Source: a virus
DNA length: 30,341 bases
Strand: one strand, 5' to 3'
Virus record (IMG/VR): IMGVR_UViG_3300023235_000094
Coordinates: 1 to 30,341 of that record
This document shows, piece by piece, positions 25,701-30,341 of this stretch. The notes under the pieces were generated by a model that saw nothing but the letters and a program-made list of their open reading frames with translations, was not told the DNA's origin and did not search any database. The position numbers and the translations under genes are program-made. The stretch's first letter is position 1. The number at the start of each line of letters is the position of its first letter.

Positions 25701-27192
25701 ATTTTTTCGTAGCCTTATCTAAATCTAAAATGTCACCAGCTACTTTAGATTTATCTGAGTTGTATACTACAACTTTAGTACCCCCGTTTCTACCAACTTC
25801 AAAAGACACCACTCTACTGTCTGTAACAGCTCCTGTTTCAGTCAACTCCTTCACCGGTATGCTATCATCAACAGATGATACAGATTCACGTACTGCTGCT
25901 CGTTGCCCTGGGAAGCCTTCTGGGACTCTTCCTGCAAAGCCTCCTTTTCTAAGGGCTGGGTTTTTAAGAGCTTCTGCGGCGAATGAAAATCGTCCTGGCT
26001 TTTTGATGTCAGATGCTCCAGCCCTTTGAGTTACAACTGGTGGTGTCTCAACCTTAGCAAGGTCTGCCAACACATCGTCTGCTTGCCGTCCTGATACACG
26101 CAACGCTTGAACAGCCTCGTTAAGTTGATTTAGAGTAGGGTCTGGAGTTTTCTTTAGTGTTTCTAAAGCTGTGCTAACCGCATCTGCAACGTCGTCACTG
26201 TTTAAAATAGAAGCCTGTCTTGATGCGGCCCCAACACCTGTTGTCTTGTTGTTAAGTGGGACCTCAGCTTCTAGCCGTCGAATAATAACGTCGCGCGTAG
26301 CGGCTAGGTCTGGTTGTGCGGCTTTACTAAATGAGAAGCGCTTTGGTGCTTGAGGTGCAGCAGCTTTTTGCGTAGTCTGAACAAAATTATCAATTAAAGA
26401 CTGGGCATCTTTGGCGTTACTTGTTTTTGATAAGTCATTAGAGAGTGTTGTGACATCACCTAAATTAAATACGGGGTTTGCCAACTTTAACTCACGAGCA
26501 ATGGAGATAGGGTTTGTATCTTTTAAGATTCTATTTAAGATAGAAGACTTACCTAGTTTAGCTCCCTTTGAAATAGTCACACCTACTAGAGGTAGAAAAT
26601 CTAAAGATTCTAAAGCGCCAAAAGCAAAATTTAATGTCTTTTGGGTTGAAATAGCTTTTCTTTCAGAATCAGTTAAGTCATCAATTTGCTCTTTTGTAAC
26701 TAACCGTCCAGCTAAATCTCTTGCGCGCTCTTCACTTGCTCCAGTTTTCTGTTGGAGTAGTGAAGAGAATTCATCAAATCTTTCTGAATCTGACTTTGTT
26801 AGTTCTTCAAAGTTCCAGCCAATAAAACCTGTATCACTATTTCCTCCTGGTGTGTTTGCTTGAAGCCCTGTACCGATAAAAGGCTCAGTTAGACCTTTAG
26901 GTAGATTTCTTCTAGCTCTGTCTGAAAGAGAAGGTGCTCCTTGTGAAATGGTCTGGCTTTTACCTGCCTCTAAAATAGAATTAAATTCGTTTTTGGTTTG
27001 AGATTTAGGAGCTGCGGCAACTCGTGGTGCCATAGCTAAATCTACTAAACGTTGTTTCGTGGGAAATAAGGATGAATAGCTTGGGATAGCTTCTTCAGCT
27101 TTTGTCTTTTGGCTAAAAGAAAACCGCTGCCGCTCAGGTTGTTGGGCAGCGGCATCTGTAAAGCTGAATCGTTTTCGTTGATTTGGTTCCAT
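22744..27192 (-). CDS. Large virion/ejection protein with LPD38-like region
   Basis: At 1482 residues this is the largest gene. Residues 1-450 are low-complexity and disordered-looking, with the motif RFSF four times (8, 23, 285, 401). Residues about 630-900 are helical and charged. Residues about 960-1150 (SVNTVINPEFMISNAIRDLQTAVV, then GLMLNSLYLFANAGIQGSARVL) match the large polyvalent protein domain LPD38 seen in giant internal or ejection proteins of short-tailed phages. Such proteins enter the host with the DNA. The start is 2 nt after the stop of the upstream gene, no Shine-Dalgarno, so coupled translation is likely. Confidence 0.75.
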   Translation of the reverse strand: MEPNQRKRFSFTDAAAQQPERQRFSFSQKTKAEEAIPSYSSLFPTKQRLVDLAMAPRVAAAPKSQTKNEFNSILEAGKSQTISQGAPSLSDRARRNLPKGLTEPFIGTGLQANTPGGNSDTGFIGWNFEELTKSDSERFDEFSSLLQQKTGASEERARDLAGRLVTKEQIDDLTDSERKAISTQKTLNFAFGALESLDFLPLVGVTISKGAKLGKSSILNRILKDTNPISIARELKLANPVFNLGDVTTLSNDLSKTSNAKDAQSLIDNFVQTTQKAAAPQAPKRFSFSKAAQPDLAATRDVIIRRLEAEVPLNNKTTGVGAASRQASILNSDDVADAVSTALETLKKTPDPTLNQLNEAVQALRVSGRQADDVLADLAKVETPPVVTQRAGASDIKKPGRFSFAAEALKNPALRKGGFAGRVPEGFPGQRAAVRESVSSVDDSIPVKELTETGAVTDSRVVSFEVGRNGGTKVVVYNSDKSKVAGDILDLDKATKKFGTTNRQELADRMVNGRFNNKTEKWETIKEVAPRTTKAAKAPAVSDIVEQKAWDKAPAAKAKESVAEAGAKYSNTVTESGGISVAATKVEGVPPIKNTTTKARNFAAKEQMPIELPDETYLQIFQRQFQDSAARLGFLQKKLTESGVEITDDINAYMQREAYVGRAAAAVEKMQRKLGMQAGNTSGIFPRMRKEGVTVDDLGEYMSAKNASARNSRVSTQTDGKIPDGGSGITNKQGQEILDKWKANPKIEKFAQEFRDTVITPRLQLLKEAGILTQKQIDDITRYEPFYVPAKIDPPKGKFDIGKGFSVSSRGVKGIKGSTRTDRVNSVMQAVNDYENAIRLAEKNKSLTALAGLIRKVPDDAFWKVRGVKHVPQYDKTGELEFLAPASSRDDNVITFFEEGKIKEIVFADEQLARVFTEQGMTKPIPGLQKINNYLRSVNTVINPEFMISNAIRDLQTAVVLAGGEKGALVAAKMVRDYPKASKGIWKAVRKESNEGWSKTYNEMVEAGGRTGWFDMLTVPEQTAEVSKRINRYNSAKTSDSLMRAVDSTGKLISDMNEVAEMSVRVSAYKQLVDSGMSTTKAANYAKNMTVNFNKRGNLGLMLNSLYLFANAGIQGSARVLMAQKNPKVRRITYGIVASAYGMNELNNKINPEGYDRIQDFEKERKMIIMLPLDGNKYDLPGISGDPREGYYVKIPLPYGFNVFKVAGDAAYDLKSGRKTITEAMKQLLLATDAAFNPLSSGTPLQYISPTVADPFVQSFENRNWFGAPVMPEQPAFAPPERDSNRYFSGARDISVGTAQFLNRLTGGNEVTAGAVDISPETIDLMIDTLGGGLGNFLAQTVDGALGTVQGDIPTPDEMPFVRKLIDTPFETGEQSQVFETLDRSATKRMSQIEINRFVDSTIQAFEMGQIDEDTVDRVTTQFIDNAVNQEAGEVMSLIDEGKMEQAMEVLKNAPPGISKQLNSLIDDEIEKEIKKAEKELK

Positions 27193-27194
27193 AG

Positions 27195-28562
27195 TTAGTT
27201 TGTAGTTGATCGCAAATTGATTAGGTTTTGGATACTAGCGGCAGTTTCTTCGGCGTCTGTCATGGCTGCTTCAGCTGGAGTTTTCTTCATCTCAGCCTGC
27301 AAAAAAGAGCGCGTCTCATCTGCTGGGTTAATGTAAATGTTTGGGTCGTATTCTTTTAAGAAGTCCTTAGGGTCGCCTCCTAGTGCAACAAAGCTATTAA
27401 ATTCATCCATGTACGCTCCTGTGTCAGCGTAGCCATCAGCGCCTCGCGTTTCATTAAGAACTTGGTGTACGTCGGCAACAGCTTCTTGCGTTAGGGTACC
27501 TCCACCGAGACTAAGTCCACTAGCAGAACCTGGCTTATATGTCTTTGGGTTCTTGAATGTCTCACCTGTACTTGGATTGTACAACATTGTACCTTCGCCT
27601 AATGTAACGAGTTCACCTGAAGCAATATCAGCGTCAATCTTCCTAATCTCTGCTTCTGTCTTGCGTGTCTCTAGTCCAGCTGCTGCACCTTGTGCGTCTG
27701 CCTGTGACTTATAAACAGCATATCCATTCCGTAGTTCGTCTTCAGCGATACCTGACTCAGTTGCAAAGGCGTTAAGTTCCTCTGGTGATAGGTCCTCGAT
27801 GTCGATACCTTGTGCTAGTAGCGATTCTGCAAAGGCGTTGATGTTGTTCTGTCGTCGTTCCTTCTGTCCCTTGATGTCTGCTAATACAGCCTCAGCGTTA
27901 GTGCTGTATGCGAGCCGTCGTTGCTCTACGTCAGCTAATGCTGATGAACGCACCTCGCCCATAATGTTACCAATCTTTGCTTGTCGTTCAGCCTGAATAC
28001 CACGCTGTTCTTGCGTGTTAGCTCCAATCTGTGCTTGCTTCTGTGCTCCTGCAAAGTCACTTCCTAGAATACCTCCTCTAGCACCGATAGCTCGTGTTGA
28101 ACCAATCCGGCCTTGACCTTGGACTCGCGCTTCATTTAAAAGTTGGTCGTATACTTGGTTAGTTGCATCAATCTCGGCTTGGTGCAATTTAAGCTGTGCA
28201 CGTTGCGATCGGCGCTGTTCTGCTTCTACATCAAATGGATCTGTTGTTGTCCCTTGCTCCACACCAGGTGCGGCAAAGCCTGAGCCTTCTTCACGCTGAT
28301 TTAAGATATCTTGGATACGTAGAGCTTCTGTCTTGATGCCTTGCAGCGTCTCCATATTAGTTGGCGCTGGTTCAGCAACAGGCTCACCAGTTACTACTGA
28401 TTGTGCTGGGGCTGGGGCTGGTGCTGGTGCGGGTGCTGGGGCTGCAACAGGTGCTGGTACGTTGTCTAAGATTGGGTTTCGCCCAGTAGCAACACCGCCG
28501 TCAATTGTTGACATTCCTGCTGGTGCGTTTCGCTCTGCGTCTGTTAGGTTGAAGGGATCCAT
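27195..28562 (-). CDS. Probable internal virion protein, Ala/Gln-rich helical
   Basis: The 455-residue protein has an Ala-Pro repeat (residues 36-53) in a flexible N-terminal part, then long charged helices rich in Ala, Gln, Glu and Arg (about 115-235; RRSQRAQLKLHQAEIDATNQ, ARGGILGSDFAGAQKQAQIG). Such features are typical of smaller internal or ejection proteins that sit beside a giant one, as T7 gp14 beside gp15 and gp16. The assignment rests on composition and neighbours, not on a recognised family. It lies 1 nt after the adhesin gene stop. Confidence 0.55.
   Translation of the reverse strand: MDPFNLTDAERNAPAGMSTIDGGVATGRNPILDNVPAPVAAPAPAPAPAPAPAQSVVTGEPVAEPAPTNMETLQGIKTEALRIQDILNQREEGSGFAAPGVEQGTTTDPFDVEAEQRRSQRAQLKLHQAEIDATNQVYDQLLNEARVQGQGRIGSTRAIGARGGILGSDFAGAQKQAQIGANTQEQRGIQAERQAKIGNIMGEVRSSALADVEQRRLAYSTNAEAVLADIKGQKERRQNNINAFAESLLAQGIDIEDLSPEELNAFATESGIAEDELRNGYAVYKSQADAQGAAAGLETRKTEAEIRKIDADIASGELVTLGEGTMLYNPSTGETFKNPKTYKPGSASGLSLGGGTLTQEAVADVHQVLNETRGADGYADTGAYMDEFNSFVALGGDPKDFLKEYDPNIYINPADETRSFLQAEMKKTPAEAAMTDAEETAASIQNLINLRSTTN
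28404..28457 (-). repeat. Ala-Pro dipeptide repeat tract
   Basis: A run of GCTGGT/GCTGGG-type 6-nt units encodes about nine Ala-Pro pairs (residues 36-53) of the internal protein. It would form a stiff extended linker and may vary in length. Confidence 0.65.
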
Positions 28563-28563
28563 A

Positions 28564-30141
28564 TTATGAGTAGTATTCAGTTACTATTACCTGACCGTTA
28601 CCTCCATTCCCAGCTGTTGCTGTGGAGCTACCTCCACCGCCACCTCCTGGAACAGAACCATCCTCGTCTTCATCTCCACCTGCCCCTCCATGTACAGAAG
28701 TTCCGCCAACACCTCCATCAGAAGCACCTCCTCCTCCTCCTCCATAAATCGAAGCGCCTCCATCGAAGCTATAAGACCCCCCTCCTGCACCATAAAAAGC
28801 GTCTTCAGCGTTTTCAGCGTTTCCACCATCACTTGCAAAAATTCCAGACGTTCCTCCTGTGCTTGTGTTGGCATTATTGCCAGCCCTATCTGCACCCCCA
28901 CCACCTCCTCCATTTGATTCGGATGACGAAGAACGACCTAATCCTCCTCCTCCTCCCCATGCAGTTAGTAGGGTTCCAAAGGTTGTGTTTCCTCCGACAT
29001 TGAATCCCCCTGAAGCTCCCGCTCCTCCTGCCCCGATTGTGACAGTTTCAGTTGCTCCCAATTCGGAAGCTTCAAACCAGTGGTCAGAATATCCACCACC
29101 ACCACCACCGCCACCATGGTCTGTATCCCTTGCTCCACCTGATCCTCCACCCCCCCAAGCCTGAACACGAATACGTTTTAGACCAGTGTCTTTTGTCCAT
29201 GTACCACTAGCTGCAAAAGTAACAACATCAGAAAAACGCGAGCCTACATAGGCCTCTGTAATAAGCTTATTGTCTGCATCTGGTGTACCAAAGGCACCAC
29301 CACCAGCTAATGCAGCTTTTTCATCAGTCGTTAGTGATTCTGGAGTTACTGGTACTATCAACAACTCTGTTGTACTAAGCGCTACACCAATTACTCGGTT
29401 AGTTGTTCCAGCTGTTGTCCCAATTGTTCCTGCTGTATCTGTTGCGTAGTAAGTCGCTCCAGCTGTTAGACCAGTAGTTGTGTACGACCCTGAGATTTGT
29501 ACACCTCCTGTAATAGCTGCTCCATCTGTACCTGCACCTAATGCTATACCCATATGCACGCCGTTTACTTCCGCTGCGACACTTGCGTCTGCTAGGTACC
29601 ATTCTTGGTCTGAAGTCTTGAAATATACTAATTCACCTGCTGCCACTGTCTCTCCTGCGTTTACTCCGGTGACAATTTGACTATCAAAAGCTACTGTACC
29701 TCCTGTAATGTTATCTAAAACGTATGCTACTGTTGCTAGCTCCTTTCGGTCTGTTAGAGTTGGCTCTGCATCGTATGAAATTGGATTGGCTCCATCTACT
29801 GTTTCCTGTCCACGTAGGATGTCCACTACTCGTTGAATAGCGGCAAAGTCTGAGAGGATCGCTGGAGCACCTACACGGTGTGCTCGGGCAGCACCACTTG
29901 ACTCAACACCTTGGCGAGATACAGATACAACTGATGTAAGATTTGTACCATTAAGCTGTCCCAGGAGATACTCTTTGTTGCTTGACCCGTTATCAACAGT
30001 AAAGCAGTACTTACCAGCTGGCAGGGCGTTACCATCGTCGTCATTTGCTGATGACAATGTGATTGATGTGTCGCCGATAGAGATAGCGGCAGCTAATTGT
30101 AATTCGACGTCAGCGTAAGCTAGAGGGATTTTATTGGCCAT
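28564..30141 (-). CDS. Tail adhesin with C-terminal glycine-rich domain
   Basis: From ATG 30141 the protein has 525 residues. The N-terminal part (about 1-115; SIGDTSITLSSANDD, LSDFAAIQRVVDIL) is like the base domain of phage tail proteins. A beta-rich middle follows, with GLTAGATYYATDTAGTIG. The C-terminal 210 residues are a Gly-rich domain (RIRVQAWGGGGSGG, TVTIGAGGAGASGG, GGNGQVIVTEYYS), a fold known from phage adhesins that forms polyglycine-helix sandwiches at the receptor-binding tip. ATG 30141 is chosen over a TTG at 30156. The promoter is 36 nt upstream, so this unit is not leaderless. Confidence 0.75.
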   Translation of the reverse strand: MANKIPLAYADVELQLAAAISIGDTSITLSSANDDDGNALPAGKYCFTVDNGSSNKEYLLGQLNGTNLTSVVSVSRQGVESSGAARAHRVGAPAILSDFAAIQRVVDILRGQETVDGANPISYDAEPTLTDRKELATVAYVLDNITGGTVAFDSQIVTGVNAGETVAAGELVYFKTSDQEWYLADASVAAEVNGVHMGIALGAGTDGAAITGGVQISGSYTTTGLTAGATYYATDTAGTIGTTAGTTNRVIGVALSTTELLIVPVTPESLTTDEKAALAGGGAFGTPDADNKLITEAYVGSRFSDVVTFAASGTWTKDTGLKRIRVQAWGGGGSGGARDTDHGGGGGGGGYSDHWFEASELGATETVTIGAGGAGASGGFNVGGNTTFGTLLTAWGGGGGLGRSSSSESNGGGGGGADRAGNNANTSTGGTSGIFASDGGNAENAEDAFYGAGGGSYSFDGGASIYGGGGGGASDGGVGGTSVHGGAGGDEDEDGSVPGGGGGGSSTATAGNGGNGQVIVTEYYS

Positions 30142-30176
30142 ATATTGTTTAAACAAACCCCCGCCTGTTTCATATA

Positions 30177-30185
30177 ATTATACCA
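30177..30185 (-). promoter_or_regulatory. Late promoter TGG-TATAAT of the adhesin operon
   Basis: The leftward hexamer (30182-30177) follows the stop codon of the gene to the right. It shares CGTGGTATAATTA with the tail-fibre promoter. A transcript from here would cover the adhesin and both internal proteins. Confidence 0.6.
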
Positions 30186-30188
30186 CGT

Positions 30189-30341
30189 TTAATAAGCTGG
30201 GGAGTTCTCGTCGGTTGTGGCTCCATCGAGAGATACATTTTGTTTTGTTCGGAATTTCTTTGGTAGTTTATCCTCGTACGTCCAGATGTCTTGGTCAGTC
30301 AATTGCTGGATAGCACAGTACCCGTAGCCCAGCGCTTCTAG
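30189..30341 (-). CDS. C-terminal end of an unidentified protein
   Basis: The frame enters from the right edge and ends with TAA at 30191-30189, giving 50 residues. It reads LEALGYGYCAIQQLTDQDIWTYEDKLPKKF and ends in a polar tail (SLDGATTDENSPAY). Its place before the adhesin suggests a tail or head-tail gene, but no family can be named from this fragment. Confidence 0.6.
   Translation of the reverse strand, partial: LEALGYGYCAIQQLTDQDIWTYEDKLPKKFRTKQNVSLDGATTDENSPAY

Noticed and set aside
28859-29164. Proline-rich rightward frame opposite the glycine-rich adhesin domain
   Set aside because: It is the complement of Gly codons; there is no start signal and the leftward frame is clearly the gene.
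30120-30173. Upstream mini-frame before the adhesin start (ATG at 30173)
   Set aside because: It begins 3 nt after the -10, so it would not be in the transcript.

Overview
The window is phage DNA with a compact two-arm layout: almost no spacer, many ATGA start/stop overlaps, a replication and recombination cassette, tail or ejection proteins and lysis genes. No integrase, repressor, tRNA or CRISPR array was seen. TAA, TAG and TGA all act as stops, so the code looks standard. The host cannot be named. Many first genes of transcripts have a -10 hexamer only 6 to 10 nt before the ATG, which points to leaderless mRNAs. Genes inside one operon instead carry good Shine-Dalgarno sites. That mix is known from Actinomycetota and Deinococcota, and this is the only host hint.

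Layout. From 2020 leftward to base 1 lie a terminase-small-subunit-like gene, a structured 454-bp gap, an HTH protein and small genes. From 2201 to 17669, with one reversed gene, lies the rightward (early) arm. It has small accessory genes (2.2-5.5 kb), a DNA-replication block (primase, AAA+ ATPase, SF2 helicase, RecU-like nuclease, SSB, YqaJ exonuclease, dNMP kinase, metallophosphoesterase; 5.6-13.9 kb), four HNH-type genes scattered among these, a micro-operon of zinc-finger proteins flanked by two probable structured RNAs (14.7-16.5 kb), and a membrane coiled-coil protein plus a lysozyme-like enzyme (16.9-17.7 kb). From 30341 leftward to 17700 lies a late arm: a glycine-rich tail adhesin, two probable ejection proteins (one with an LPD38-like region), a collagen-repeat tail fibre, PLA2-like and DUF1353 proteins, two small membrane proteins and an HEXXH metallopeptidase. 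Terminase large subunit, portal, capsid and DNA polymerase are not in the window. If the genome is circular or circularly permuted, the leftward genes at 1-2020 and at 17.7-30.3 kb would be one late arm with the missing head genes between them; this is inference.

The most unusual signal is regulatory. A 9-mer resembling a DnaA box (TTATCCCCA, TTATCCACA and variants) lies upstream of eleven promoter-like hexamers. Its distance to the -10 depends on its orientation: 25-28 nt for TGGGGATAA, 30-31 or 39-40 nt for TTATCCCCA. The late promoters (TGGTATAAT type) lack it. This looks like a phage regulon driven by an upstream-binding activator, possibly host DnaA or a phage HTH protein. Other points of interest are two candidate noncoding RNAs, a primase with reversed domain order, nested dyads beside the terminase small gene, and a fourfold RFSF motif in the largest virion protein.
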